DNA of 64,000 bases from Clostridia bacterium (lineage in GTDB: Bacteria; Bacillota; Clostridia; Lachnospirales; Lachnospiraceae). The stretch covers positions 184,747-248,746 of the forward strand of contig CAJTEN010000004.1 of NCBI GenBank assembly GCA_910575245.1. Direction: 5' to 3'. Below the pieces are notes generated by a model, which made no database searches, had not been told where the DNA came from, and saw nothing but the letters and a program-made list of their open reading frames with translations. The translations under genes and the position numbers were made by a program. Below, piece after piece: positions 26,875 through 38,656 of this stretch (positions within the stretch are counted from its first letter, which is position 1; every line of letters starts with the position of its first letter).

Positions 26875-28872
26875 ATGAGCCAATGGATTTGGAGATTTGG
26901 AGAATTTGAAATTTATCATAATATGATCTTGCATCAGCGCCGCCAGCAATATGGTTTTACAGAGCCGGCCGTGTGGAAAATATACGCGCCGGAACCTGTG
27001 GTGCGGTTTCGGAAGACGGTGGTAACAGAAGGCGGATCATTTACGGTGAAAGCCTGCGGAGATCATTCACTCACAGTGATCGATGAACAGAACAGCCGGA
27101 TTGAAGGGGCACATTATACAGGAGTACAAAAATATGGCGGCAGAAACAAGATTGAACTCCGAAGCGGTAAGTATACGATAGAGATCCGTGTGTCAAATTC
27201 AGAGACGTTTCCATGTATTTATGTTGACGGTGTGATCGAAAGTGACGAAACGTGGATGGCAGATGATATGAGTAATGACTGGACGCCGGTCGGAACATAC
27301 AAGAATTTATCAGACGCGAACCGACCGCCGGAAATATTTTCTTTTACCTATGAACCGATCAATTATGTGACAAGAAATAAAATATCCGGCGGAGTTCTTT
27401 TTGATTTTGGCAGGGAAACTTTTGCCAGGACAAGAATTTATAATCTGCCTGACAAGACCGTGCGAGTTCAGTTTGGGGAATCGAGGGAGGAAGCTCTGGA
27501 TGCGGAATACAGTATCATCCAGTTTGAACAGTTACCGGAAAACGGTGTTTTACAGTTTATTCCGTATGCATTCCGTTATATTTTTATCAGTGACGAGAAT
27601 GCCGGGATCGAGGCAGAATATGAATATCTTCCGTTGGAATACAAAGGCGCTTTCCGATGTGAAGATGAAGTGATCAACAGGGTATGGGAGGCTGCAGCGT
27701 ATACCTTCCATCTGTGCAGCCGTGAGTTTTTTTTGGATGGAATTAAAAGAGACCGCTGGGTTTGGTCGGCGGATGCGTATCAGAGCCTGTTCGTTAACCG
27801 CTATTTATTCTATGATCAGGACATTGAAAAGCGTACCCTGATCGCTCTTGGAGGTAAGGAGCCGTTTAAAGCTCATATTAATACGATCATGGACTATAGT
27901 TTTTTCTGGATCATCAGCCTGTATGAGCATTATATGGCATACGGGGATGAGAAGTTTATGAGACAGATTGCACCGCAGATGGACCGGGTGATAAACTTTT
28001 GCCTGGAACGAACGGATGAAGATGGTTTTATGCGGGAAAAGCCCGGCGACTGGGTCTTTATTGACTGGGCGACTATGGATAAGACCGGCGCTTTATGTGG
28101 GGAGCAGATTCTTTATGCCAAAGCGTTGGAATGCTACGCGGTAATAGGTTCTGTAATTGGCAGAGATACAAAAAGATATGCCAAAAAAGCTGCCATGCTT
28201 CAGGCGGCTGTGATCGATAAGTTTTATGACCAGGAGAAGAGTGCCTTTATTGACAGTTTTGAGTCCGGAAAACGCAATATCACTCGTCATAGTAATATCT
28301 TGGCATATCTATTCCTGCCATGTACCGAGGAGCAGAGAAAGGATATCTACGAAAAAGTAATTCTGAATGACGATATCCCGCAGATTACGACTCCTTATTT
28401 CAAGTTCTATGAGAATCAGGTGCATTGCATGGCCGATCATCCGGAGATTTTAGAAAAAGTGATCCGAGATTATTATGGAAGTATGTTGGCTACTGGGGCG
28501 ACTACTTTATATGAAGAATATGATCCTGCTATGTCAGCGCCAGAGCATTATGCAATGTATGGCGATCCGTACGGCAAGTCTCTCTGCCATGCGTGGAGTG
28601 CCAGCCCGATTTATTTGTTGGGATGTTACCGTTTAGGTGTGCGGAATACGGGTATTGCGTATAAAACTTTTGAGGTAAGGCCTCAGCTGGGAGGTTTAAG
28701 GGAATTTAAAGGGCAGGTTCCTGTGCCGGGAGGATTTGTTTCTGTGGAAGCAGATGAAAAAGGAGTTTGTGTGAAGGCAGATATTAAAGGCGGAACGCTG
28801 TGTCTGGGAAATGACAAGTACGTATTGGAAAAAGGTGTAAAAAAATATATAAAGTGGTTTCCAGAGCAGTAG
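26875..28872 (+). CDS. GH78-like alpha-L-rhamnosidase, short form
   Basis: A 665-residue six-hairpin glycosidase of the GH78 type. The N-terminal 250 residues are beta-rich, and the barrel region has FFLDGIKRDRWVWSADAYQS at about 285-304, in the place of the DCPQRDER motif of longer rhamnosidases. ATGATTLYEEYDP and LCHAWSASPIYLLGCYRLG near 540-590 precede a C-terminal sandwich. It lacks one N-terminal domain compared with the 912-residue enzyme upstream and uses a slightly more AT-rich codon set. GGGGAGAG precedes the ATG. It likely acts on a different rhamnoside. Confidence 0.85.
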   Translation: MSQWIWRFGEFEIYHNMILHQRRQQYGFTEPAVWKIYAPEPVVRFRKTVVTEGGSFTVKACGDHSLTVIDEQNSRIEGAHYTGVQKYGGRNKIELRSGKYTIEIRVSNSETFPCIYVDGVIESDETWMADDMSNDWTPVGTYKNLSDANRPPEIFSFTYEPINYVTRNKISGGVLFDFGRETFARTRIYNLPDKTVRVQFGESREEALDAEYSIIQFEQLPENGVLQFIPYAFRYIFISDENAGIEAEYEYLPLEYKGAFRCEDEVINRVWEAAAYTFHLCSREFFLDGIKRDRWVWSADAYQSLFVNRYLFYDQDIEKRTLIALGGKEPFKAHINTIMDYSFFWIISLYEHYMAYGDEKFMRQIAPQMDRVINFCLERTDEDGFMREKPGDWVFIDWATMDKTGALCGEQILYAKALECYAVIGSVIGRDTKRYAKKAAMLQAAVIDKFYDQEKSAFIDSFESGKRNITRHSNILAYLFLPCTEEQRKDIYEKVILNDDIPQITTPYFKFYENQVHCMADHPEILEKVIRDYYGSMLATGATTLYEEYDPAMSAPEHYAMYGDPYGKSLCHAWSASPIYLLGCYRLGVRNTGIAYKTFEVRPQLGGLREFKGQVPVPGGFVSVEADEKGVCVKADIKGGTLCLGNDKYVLEKGVKKYIKWFPEQ

Positions 28873-28912
28873 TCTGTGCAGCAGTTTGAAAACCGGTCAA
28901 GTAACAGGAGCT

Positions 28913-28999
28913 GTACCGCTGCGTTTGGAACTGAGCGAAAGCGCGTCCTTAGGAGATTCCTATCATGTCAGGCGCGTCCGGCTTAACTTAATGACATTG
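28913..28999. repeat. Half copy (right arm) of the MITE-like element
   Basis: 87 bases match 11795-11881 with two differences and end in the same terminal repeat, CTTAACTTAATGACATTG. No left arm is found nearby. The 456-base gap (28873-29328) otherwise contains a terminator and the promoter of the M20 gene. Confidence 0.8.
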
Positions 29000-29105
29000 A
29001 TTCACGTGCTGGCCGCTCATAGTAACATGATGCACATTTGTATTGTACAATTATATAATGTCATGTATTTTATATATCATCAAGGGGAAAACATAACATC
29101 CGAAA

Positions 29106-29145
29106 GGCGCATGGAACAGCAAATTGTATACCATGCGTCTTTTTT
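29106..29145 (+). terminator. Rho-independent terminator downstream of the short GH78 gene
   Basis: GGCGCATGG (29106-29114) pairs with CCATGCGTC (29131-29139), followed by TTTTTT. Confidence 0.7.
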
Positions 29146-29328
29146 GCGTTTAAAAACAAGGTAATTTTATAGAAATAGAATTTTTACAAGAATTGTCCTT
29201 ACCTGTTATAGAAGGAGCAGGATATGGGCAGTTATAATTTAATTATCTCTTATATGAGACGGAAATTATATTTTTGATCCGGATAGGATTTTGGACGATG
29301 AATCGTGATTGGAAAAAGGAGGAAATCT

Positions 29329-30765
29329 ATGGTATACGAAAATATCCTGCAGGAAATTGAAAGCAGGCAGGAACTGTTATGTGCATTAAATGATTATATT
29401 TGGGATCATCCTGAAATTGCCTTTCAGGAAAAGAAAGCCAGCAACAGGATCATAGAGATCCTGGAAGCGGAAGGGTTTGCCGTGGAAAGAGGACTGGCTG
29501 GACTGCCTACCGCATTCAGTGCGAGTTTTGGCGAGGGGCATCCGGTGGTGGCTGTTTTGGGAGAGTATGATGCGCTGGACGGTCTGAGCCAGAAAGCGGA
29601 CTGCTTCCATAGGGAAAAGGAACCGGATACGGAGCTGGGCCATGGTTGCGGCCACCAGGCGCTGGGAACGGGTGCGCTTGGAGCGGTATTGGGCATCAAG
29701 CGGTTTCTGGAGGATTGCAAAATACAGGGAACCGTGGTGTATTATGGTTGTCCGGCGGAGGAAGGCGGTTCAGGGAAATCTTTTATGGTCAGAGACGGGG
29801 TTTTTGATGATGTGGATTGTGCGTTCACCTGGCATCCCTGCGATTCTACGGATCTGTTTAGTGGTAGAACGCTGGCAGTTATAGGGGTCACCTATCATTT
29901 TACCGGAGTCAGTGCGCATGCGGCAGGACTTGCCCATATCGGCAGAAGTGCGTTGGATGCTGTGGAATTAATGAATGTAGGCGCGAACTATCTGCGGGAG
30001 CATGTGCCGCAGGAGACCAGGATTCATTATGCCATTACAGATGCCGGCGGGAAGTCCCCTAATGTGGTGCCGGCAAAGGCGAGCGTGTTCTATTATCTCC
30101 GGTCACCGGAGCCGGATACGCTGCTTGAGATTTATGAGAGAGTGAACAAGATTGCGGAGGGAGCGGCCCTGATGACAGGAACACAGGTAGAGGTGGAATA
30201 TCACAAGGGCATGAACAGCCTTCTGCCCAATACGGTTCTGGATAATATTATGTACGATAATCTGAAATCGGTGCCATACATGGAATATACCGAGGAAGAT
30301 ATTCATTATGCAGGGAAGATGAAGGATACGATCCAAAATCAGCAGACGACGTTTGAGGAACTTCTGGCGGTGCTGGATCATGAAGATAAGCAGAAGATCC
30401 TGCCCGGCAGGGAAGACGTGATCTATCGTTTCATCAAGCCGCGTCCGTCGATCGAACCGCTTATGTATGGCTCTACGGATGTAGGGGATGTGAGCCGCGT
30501 CTGCCCGGTCTCCCAGATTCATGCAGCTACATGGGCAGCAGGAACGCAGATGCATACATGGCAGGCCGTGGCGCAGGGAAAATCGTCTATTCTTCATAAA
30601 GGGATGCTATATGCTGCAAAGGTGATGGCATGTTCAGCGGCAGATGTTTTTACGGCTCCGGAATTTATAGAACAGGCAAAAAAGGAAATGAAGGAACGGA
30701 CTGCCGGACAGAAAGCAGTCACGTTGATGTTTGCAGATGCAAAACCACAATTGACGAGGAGATAA
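29329..30765 (+). CDS. M20-family amidohydrolase, AbgB-like
   Basis: 478 residues from the ATG at 29329, 8 bases after AAAGGAGG. It is a metal-dependent M20 peptidase/amidohydrolase: LGEYDALDG near residue 80, ELGHGCGHQ (metal ligands) near 103, CPAEEGGSGK near 142 with the catalytic Glu, and VSAHAAG in the dimerisation lid. It resembles subunit B of p-aminobenzoyl-glutamate hydrolase, but such proteins act on varied N-acyl amino acids and amides. It ends 3 bases before the GH1 gene, so it is the first gene of an M20-GH1-ROK operon. The substrate is unknown. Confidence 0.85.
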   Translation: MVYENILQEIESRQELLCALNDYIWDHPEIAFQEKKASNRIIEILEAEGFAVERGLAGLPTAFSASFGEGHPVVAVLGEYDALDGLSQKADCFHREKEPDTELGHGCGHQALGTGALGAVLGIKRFLEDCKIQGTVVYYGCPAEEGGSGKSFMVRDGVFDDVDCAFTWHPCDSTDLFSGRTLAVIGVTYHFTGVSAHAAGLAHIGRSALDAVELMNVGANYLREHVPQETRIHYAITDAGGKSPNVVPAKASVFYYLRSPEPDTLLEIYERVNKIAEGAALMTGTQVEVEYHKGMNSLLPNTVLDNIMYDNLKSVPYMEYTEEDIHYAGKMKDTIQNQQTTFEELLAVLDHEDKQKILPGREDVIYRFIKPRPSIEPLMYGSTDVGDVSRVCPVSQIHAATWAAGTQMHTWQAVAQGKSSILHKGMLYAAKVMACSAADVFTAPEFIEQAKKEMKERTAGQKAVTLMFADAKPQLTRR

Positions 30766-33160
<2,395 letters not shown>

Positions 33161-33503
33161 GCAGATCTGTTATAATGTTTTCTGTAAGTAGAAAAGCGTA
33201 AAAACATTCCATCTATATGGTCATGGATGCGAAGCGCCCGTAGTCACGGCAACCATTTTCTGTATGAGCCTGGGAATGCTGCTGTATGTCAGAAAAAGAC
33301 TGCTTCAATCCGGCGAAGGATCGGATTCCGGTAAAGCGGAAAAGGACAAGAATAGCTTTCATGAACTTGAGGCGGCGGAATGGTATAGATACGATTCTCC
33401 GGAAACTGAACAGCAAAGAGCTGCTTTTGCAATTATGCGTCAGGAGGTGTAAGGACGGATATCAGAATCTGCCGGGAAGGCGTTCGGGAAGTGGAGGATA
33501 GAG
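33161..33503 (+). other. Gap with a short membrane-protein-like open frame upstream of the split regulator
   Basis: The frame ending at 33452 reads APVVTATIFCMSLGMLLYV as a possible membrane segment, then a charged tail to RQEV and stop. I do not recognise it; it may be the end of a lost gene, such as a sensor or permease. A YesN-type regulator usually follows a histidine kinase, and none is present here. Confidence 0.3.
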
Positions 33504-34262
33504 ATGGAAGCGCTGATCGTAGATGATAGTCGTTTTATCGTGGAGGGAATTCATCAGGGTGTATGCTGGGAGAAGCTGGGGATCGAGGCGGTATTCAAGG
33601 CCTATAATAAAACGCAGGCGCTGAATCTTTTTCGGGAGCATTTGGCGGATATCATAATCTGTGATATAGAAATGCCGGGAGGAAATGGATTTGAGTTGGT
33701 GGAAGAGATCCGAAGTATGGATCTGCCGGTCCAGGTGCTGTTCCTTACAAGCTATCCGGACTTCCAGTATGCACAGAGAGCGATCAAGCTGGGAACGGTT
33801 GATTATCTGTTAAAGCCTGTAGAATTTCATAACCTGGAGGATGCCATAAGAAAGGCCCTGGAGATTCAGAAAAAGCAGCTGGAACAGGCAGCACTGAAAA
33901 ATAAAGCGCGGAACATAGAGAAAGGAATGAAGTCTCTGAAAAACTATTTCTGGAAAGTACTTCTGGATGAAGTATATCAGGGAGATAATGCAGATGTTCT
34001 GTGCCAGGCAGAAAGTTATGGGTTGGAATATGACGGCAAAGAGCGTTTCCTTCCGCTTCTGCTGCGCATCCATATTGCAGATGAGAAACTGGAGCAGAAG
34101 AATTATAATTTCATTCTGCATAATATCGTACAGGAGTTATTCGGAGAGCAGGAGTATTGTCTTGACGGACTGGTGCGCACAGGAAAGAGAGTCTGGGTTT
34201 TTGTTTTCCGGATTCTGAAACAGAAAGAAAATTTGATGGAAGACGTGCTGGAATGCTCATGT
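33504..34262 (+). pseudogene. YesN-type response regulator, N-terminal half (split by the mobile element)
   Basis: 253 residues of the original gene. The receiver domain has MEALIVDDSRF, the phospho-accepting Asp in IIICDIEMPGG (about residue 55), LFLTSYPDFQYAQ and the Lys in YLLKPVEF. A helical linker follows to LMEDVLECSC. The open frame continues for 12 codons into the mobile element. The missing AraC-type DNA-binding half is at 45238-46053. Joining both at CATGTA (34258-34263 with 45233-45238) gives an uninterrupted frame of 524 residues, the usual size of YesN-type regulators. While the element is in place, this piece cannot bind DNA. Confidence 0.85.
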
Positions 34263-34487
34263 ACGGTAAAGAAGCAAACAACCGAAAACAAGAGATAGAC
34301 CGCCAGCACCACACTATTCCGAACCAAAGACCAAAAGACAAGCACCGTGGAAATGTGTATAACTTACTATTCCGTCATGGAAAAGTCCGTTCACAGAACA
34401 TGGAAAAGCTAAAGCACAGCTTTCCCACATTCTGCAAACAGACTTTCCCACAACTCCATAAGACAGCAAGTTATGCACATTCCCACA

Positions 34488-34780
34488 AATCCAAACTTAT
34501 ATAAAATCCAAACTTTTCTGAAAATAGCTTGATAATTGGGGATTCTTGCTGGAAAAAGTTTGGATTTCGTTTCACAAAGTACAATACTCCAATTATGACA
34601 AAATGCGTAAAACATTGCTATTTAGCTCTGTTTCAATCAATTTATTCTCATTTCTGACAAGAGAAGCACAAAACAAAATCCAAACTTTTATATCAGAAAA
34701 TGCCTTGAATAAAGGATTTACAGAGGAAAGTTTGGATTTCTCCTAAGTTTGGATTTGTGGGAAAATCCAAAAGTTTTGAT
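34488..34780. repeat. Array of six AATCCAAACTT / AAGTTTGGATT sites at the left end
   Basis: AATCCAAACTT occurs at 34488, 34505 and 34677. Its reverse complement occurs at 34556, 34728 and 34745. A degenerate palindromic version lies at 34763-34780. TTCCCACA or its complement also recurs (34443, 34480, 34757, 34782 areas). No gene is seen in 34264-34838. Likely roles are binding sites for a recombination directionality protein, or part of a replication or transfer origin. Confidence 0.65.
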
Positions 34781-34838
34781 TTTCCCACAGTGCCGACTAC
34801 TACGGAATCCCTCTTTATCTCCACACAGATTATTTCTT

Positions 34839-35396
34839 TTATGGCATATTCCAACGTGCGTCAATAGAATAAATAAGCTGGATTATTTTTTCCTTTGGGG
34901 TAGAAAAATTATTCTTAATCCAAAGTGAGATTATTGAGAGGCAGCCTTGAATATGATATGTCGCCATATAGAGCATTTCTTCTGAAACGGAAGATATATT
35001 TTCTTCTTGCATCCATATTTCAAGATATTTTTCTTCGATGATGTCATACATATGCTCTTGAAATTTGTGGTCAATTCCCTTTCCGAAAAAAAGCAAACGG
35101 CTTAGGGCAGGATTTTCATAAATATAATCAATAATGGAATTATAAATATTTTCGTAATGACCTGCTGGATTATCGTTAATAAATTTAGTGAACTCAGATA
35201 TAGCGTCATGTTCCATTTGCTCATATAAGTCATACACATCATGGTAGTGCGAATAAAAAGTAGCTCTATGTATGTCTGCCTTGTTGACTAATTCCTGTAC
35301 TGTAATTTTTTGAAGTTCCTTATCAAGCATTGCGTCAGCAAGAGCAGACTGTAATGCTTTTATTGTCTTTTTGACCCGCCTATCATGTTTATTCAT
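34839..35396 (-). CDS. TetR/AcrR-family regulator
   Basis: 185 residues from the ATG complementary to 35394-35396, which has AAAGGAGAAAAC upstream. The N-terminal helix-turn-helix (ITVQELVNKADIHRATFYSH) is at about residues 28-48, followed by an all-helical ligand domain. It is divergent from the CDF transporter with a 160-base region between. That region has an inverted repeat TGTCGTTT (35432-35439)/AAACGACA (35473-35480), a possible operator. It most likely represses the transporter until an effector binds. Confidence 0.85.
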   Translation of the reverse strand: MNKHDRRVKKTIKALQSALADAMLDKELQKITVQELVNKADIHRATFYSHYHDVYDLYEQMEHDAISEFTKFINDNPAGHYENIYNSIIDYIYENPALSRLLFFGKGIDHKFQEHMYDIIEEKYLEIWMQEENISSVSEEMLYMATYHIQGCLSIISLWIKNNFSTPKEKIIQLIYSIDARWNMP

Positions 35397-35556
35397 AGTT
35401 TTCTCCTTTAAACAACAGTTTCGAGCGGCAGTGTCGTTTAGGCAACAATTATAGATAAAATTGAAGATAGAAAAACGACACATGTTATAGTATACTGCTT
35501 GTTGTACGGATATGTCAATCTGAATACTATAAAATTCCAAGGCAATGGAGGTAACC

Positions 35557-36453
35557 ATGACACAAAAACAAATTGAACGCAAATCGCTGATAGTAAGCTG
35601 CATTGTAAACTTAATAATGGCAATAGGTGGGTTTTGGATTTTTTCGATAACAAATATTCAAGCTCTGTTTTTAGACTGTTCCTTTTCAATGATTGCTTCC
35701 TGCTCTTGTTTGGCAGCATTGGAAATTTCAAAAATTAGTAATAAAAAGACAAAGAATTACCCGGACGGTCTTTATTTTTTAGAGCCATTATATTCTATTT
35801 TTAGAACTTTATTAACATTGGTGCTGCTGTTTTCTTCTGTTGCTCGTACTGCAAAAGCAGCATGGGGGTATTTTGCATATGGCGTTGGAACCCCTTTGAT
35901 GATTGAACCTGTAATTCCTTATGAGATACTTATGTGTATCATATGTTTTGGGCTGTCTTTTTTTAACAGAAGCCAGAGCCGTAAAACTAATGATTCCAGT
36001 ACACTTTTAGCAACAGAATCGAAAGGAAATTTTATCGACGGCATATTATCTTTGGGCGTAGCACTGTCTGCGTTCTTGATAAAACTGATAGATATTAACG
36101 GAAGTTTGGGTTTTCTTCATTATACTGGAGATTTTTTCATTACGACAATTATAGTCTTGCCTGCAATAAAAGAACCGATAAGTGTTTTCATATCTTCTTT
36201 CCGCGAATTGTCAGGAGGGTTGACAACGAATCAGGAACTAAAAAGAACAGTTTTCCAATTTGTAGAAAAGAATCTTAGCGGTATTATGACATTGCAAAAA
36301 TGTGACATATATAAAATTGGTATGCACATAAAAGTTTGCATTTATATTACCAATAATATTGATTATAAAAAAATACAAACTGTCAAAAGGAATATTTTGA
36401 AAGATATATGTCCTATTTACGAAAATGCTGAAATTGTTTTTTGTGAATGGTAA
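35557..36453 (+). CDS. Cation diffusion facilitator-like transporter
   Basis: 298 residues from the ATG at 35557, which follows GGAGGTAACC. About five or six membrane segments; the family traits are ALFLDCSFSMIASCSCLAAL with an acidic residue in the second segment and ESKGNFIDGILSLGVALSA in the fifth. The C-terminal cytoplasmic domain resembles the CDF dimerisation domain. CDF proteins export divalent metals (Zn, Fe, Mn) in exchange for protons. As mobile-element cargo with a TetR repressor it may give metal or drug tolerance. The usual His/Asp metal site is only partly visible. Confidence 0.75.
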   Translation: MTQKQIERKSLIVSCIVNLIMAIGGFWIFSITNIQALFLDCSFSMIASCSCLAALEISKISNKKTKNYPDGLYFLEPLYSIFRTLLTLVLLFSSVARTAKAAWGYFAYGVGTPLMIEPVIPYEILMCIICFGLSFFNRSQSRKTNDSSTLLATESKGNFIDGILSLGVALSAFLIKLIDINGSLGFLHYTGDFFITTIIVLPAIKEPISVFISSFRELSGGLTTNQELKRTVFQFVEKNLSGIMTLQKCDIYKIGMHIKVCIYITNNIDYKKIQTVKRNILKDICPIYENAEIVFCEW

Positions 36454-36589
36454 AATGTGATACCGGGAGAAGATAATTAAAGTAGCGAAACGAGTTAAGA
36501 CCTGCGCATAGAGTTGTTGTTACTTTGAATTATAAACAAGCAACCGTAAACCATGCACCGCCCTATGTGGGAGAAAGGGGGAATCATCT

Positions 36590-37033
36590 ATGCCTTGCAC
36601 AGAAGCATACAAGGAACATATCATGTATACGTTCAATGGCTTTTGCAAGACCGTCATACGCTTTGCGGCACTCAACGCATGGCGTGATAGGAGCAGACGG
36701 CGGCAAAAAGAAATATCCCTTGAATACCTCACAGAAGAAAAGTTTTACCCTTTAGGCACGACAGACGAATATTTTGAAGCACCCTATGAAGAATATCCCA
36801 TTACGATATGCGGTCAGACAGTTATCCTCACCAATGGGGAACTTGCCGCCGCCCTGTTATCTCTGCCGGAAAGAAAGCGGGAAATTATTTTCCTTTACTT
36901 TTTCGGAGATTATACACAACAGGAAATCGGGGAAATGTACGGACGCTGCCGGAGTACGGCGTGGCATCACATACACAGTGCCTTGCAAATGCTGCATAAA
37001 GAAATGGAGGTGCTTTTCCGTGAGGAATCCTAA
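36590..37033 (+). CDS. Sigma-70-like RNA polymerase sigma factor of the mobile element
   Basis: A 147-residue protein. Residues 10-40 resemble a short region 2. LPERKREIIFLYFFGDYTQQ, then EIGEMYGRCRSTAWHHIHSA near 90-135, is region 4 with its helix-turn-helix. Small sigma factors of this type are standard on Firmicute mobile elements, where they drive transfer genes. GGGGG is 8 bases before the ATG. A 70-residue HTH gene starts inside its end. Confidence 0.85.
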   Translation: MPCTEAYKEHIMYTFNGFCKTVIRFAALNAWRDRSRRRQKEISLEYLTEEKFYPLGTTDEYFEAPYEEYPITICGQTVILTNGELAAALLSLPERKREIIFLYFFGDYTQQEIGEMYGRCRSTAWHHIHSALQMLHKEMEVLFREES

Positions 37034-37232
37034 ACTTGTGCCGTATGAAACGATTGTCCGGGCGACCAGCGGCGAGCCGGAAGCCATTGACGAGGTTTTG
37101 CGGCATTACAGCAAGCGAATCCGGCTTGCTTCCCTTGAAAACGGACACGTCAACAAGGACACCGAGGACAATATCAAACGGCGGCTTATCGCTGCCCTGT
37201 TCCAGTTCCGCTTTGACGGACAGCCTACCTAA
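37020..37232 (+). CDS. Small helix-turn-helix protein of the mobile element
   Basis: A 70-residue protein starting with GTG at 37020 after TGGAGGTG. It contains VPYETIVRATSGEPEAIDEV and ends IKRRLIAALFQFRFDG. Small helix-turn-helix proteins of this form follow the sigma-factor gene in many Clostridial conjugative and mobilizable elements. It overlaps that gene by 14 bases. Its exact role, perhaps regulation of transfer, is unknown. Confidence 0.7.
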   Translation: MRNPKLVPYETIVRATSGEPEAIDEVLRHYSKRIRLASLENGHVNKDTEDNIKRRLIAALFQFRFDGQPT

Positions 37233-37238
37233 CAGGAG

Positions 37239-37667
37239 GTGAGATTTGTCGCAAAAATAGTCATGCTTATATTTAACGACACAGAAGAAAAAGCGGTTGA
37301 GAAAGCCATTGCCGCCCTTGCGGATATGATACCGCTGGAAGCCATGCAGCCGCCCCACTCCCCGGCACTTACTTTTCCGGGATTGGAAATAAAATTGCAC
37401 CAACGCCGGGTATTAAAAAACGGCACAGACATTCCCCTCACCCGTTTAGAGTACGGCGCACTCTGCTACCTTGCCGCCAGTCCGGGGCGGGTATTCACAA
37501 AGGCGCAAATCTTTGAAGCCGTGTGGAGCATGGAAAGCGAAAGCTGCCAGTCAAGCGTGTCAAATGTGATATGCAATCTACGGAAAAAGATAGAGCCGGA
37601 CAGCGGCAAGCCCACTTACATAAAAACCGTTTTAGGCGTGGGCTACAAGTTTGCTTCCGGGGAATGA
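37239..37667 (+). CDS. OmpR/PhoB-type winged-helix DNA-binding protein without receiver domain
   Basis: Up to 142 residues. The C-terminal 95 form a PhoB-type winged helix: IPLTRLEYGALCYLAASPGR, FTKAQIFEAVW and the ending YIKTVLGVGYKFASG. The N-terminal part is a degenerate domain with no phospho-Asp. The GTG at 37239 lies within the AGGAGGTGAG site, so translation may begin later, for example at ATG 37263. It is probably a regulator of element genes. A terminator follows at 37706. Confidence 0.8.
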   Translation: MRFVAKIVMLIFNDTEEKAVEKAIAALADMIPLEAMQPPHSPALTFPGLEIKLHQRRVLKNGTDIPLTRLEYGALCYLAASPGRVFTKAQIFEAVWSMESESCQSSVSNVICNLRKKIEPDSGKPTYIKTVLGVGYKFASGE

Positions 37668-37705
37668 TAACAGAATAACCGCCGCCCATCAGCGGCAGCC
37701 AAAGA

Positions 37706-37737
37706 CAGGAAATCAAGAAAAGGTTTCCTGTTTTTTT
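37706..37737 (+). terminator. Terminator closing the sigma-factor/winged-helix unit
   Basis: CAGGAAA (37706-37712) and TTTCCTG (37724-37730) followed by seven T. Confidence 0.75.
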
Positions 37738-38260
37738 GCGCCCAAAACCAAGCCGGATTTTGCACCGTAATAAAATAATTCAACTACTTTCTGAAAACAT
37801 TGCCTAAATTTCCTTTTTTCCCGTAGTAGGTAATAAGGGGAAAAATAATTGCCGGAAAGTTTGGCGTTTTTTGAAACTGTCCGTATATCACTACAAAACG
37901 GAACTGATTTCAAGCCAAAAAAGGCTTCCAGTTTTCCTTTTTTGTCAAATGCTGTTGTGAAAACACGAAAAGAAATTCCGGGGAACTTTGCCAGATTTGC
38001 CTTGCCGTGCGTAGTAAGTAATAGAGGGAGAAATACCGCCGCATAGTTGGCAGAATCCACGCCGGACAAGCCGGGGGTATCAGCAAAAGCCCACACAGAG
38101 GAATCCGTCACTTTCTTAGAGCAAGATTCTACCACAGTACCAAATTTCGCTAATCGCTCATTTTGTCCTATGGGAATCTTGTTGGGGTTGCCACCCCAAG
38201 CCCGCCTTTTGCGGCTTGCGCCGCTTGAAAAAATCCACCCACGAAAGGAGGTTCACAGCC
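37738..38260. promoter_or_regulatory. Gene-free region before mobC with two long direct repeats; candidate oriT
   Basis: No gene seen. CGTAGTAGGTAATAAGGGG (near 37822) and CGTAGTAAGTAATAGAGGG (near 38008), each followed by an A-rich stretch ending AAATA and CCG, are direct repeats about 185 bases apart. The place, just upstream of mobC and relaxase genes, is where mobilizable elements usually keep oriT. The nick site was not identified. Confidence 0.45.
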
Positions 38261-38656
38261 ATGAAAAGATACAACACGCCCCACCGCCACCGGGTAATCA
38301 AGACACGCTTGACCGAGGAAGAATACGCCGAGTTTTCCGAGCGTGTCACCCTCTGCAAAATGAGCCAAGCCGAGTTTATCCGGCAAGCCCTTATCAAATC
38401 AAGCATACGCCCGGTCATTACCGTTTCCCCGGTCAATGATGAATTACTCTCTGCCGTTGGAAAACTCACAGCCGAATACGGGAAAATCGGCGGCAACTTG
38501 AACCAGATTGCCCGCTGTCTGAACGAGTACGGCGCACCCTATAACGCCCTCTCCCAAGAGGTACGAGCCGCCACAGCGGAGCTTGCCGCCTTGAAGTTTG
38601 AAGTCTTGCAGAAAGTAGGTGAAGCCGTTGGCAACATTCAAACATATCAGCTCTAA
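38261..38656 (+). CDS. mobC: MobC-family mobilization (relaxosome) protein
   Basis: A 131-residue protein. The N-terminus has a ribbon-helix-helix type segment (KTRLTEEEYAEFSERVTLCK), and the MobC signature GGNLNQIARCLNEYG is near residue 85. MobC proteins bind oriT and help the relaxase open the DNA. AAAGGAGG is 8 bases from the ATG. The relaxase gene starts inside its end (38-base overlap), so the two are coupled. Confidence 0.85.
   Translation: MKRYNTPHRHRVIKTRLTEEEYAEFSERVTLCKMSQAEFIRQALIKSSIRPVITVSPVNDELLSAVGKLTAEYGKIGGNLNQIARCLNEYGAPYNALSQEVRAATAELAALKFEVLQKVGEAVGNIQTYQL

Noticed and set aside
35432..35480. TGTCGTTT/AAACGACA inverted repeat as a definite TetR operator
   Set aside because: The arms are 33 bases apart, longer than typical TetR operators, so it is mentioned only as possible.
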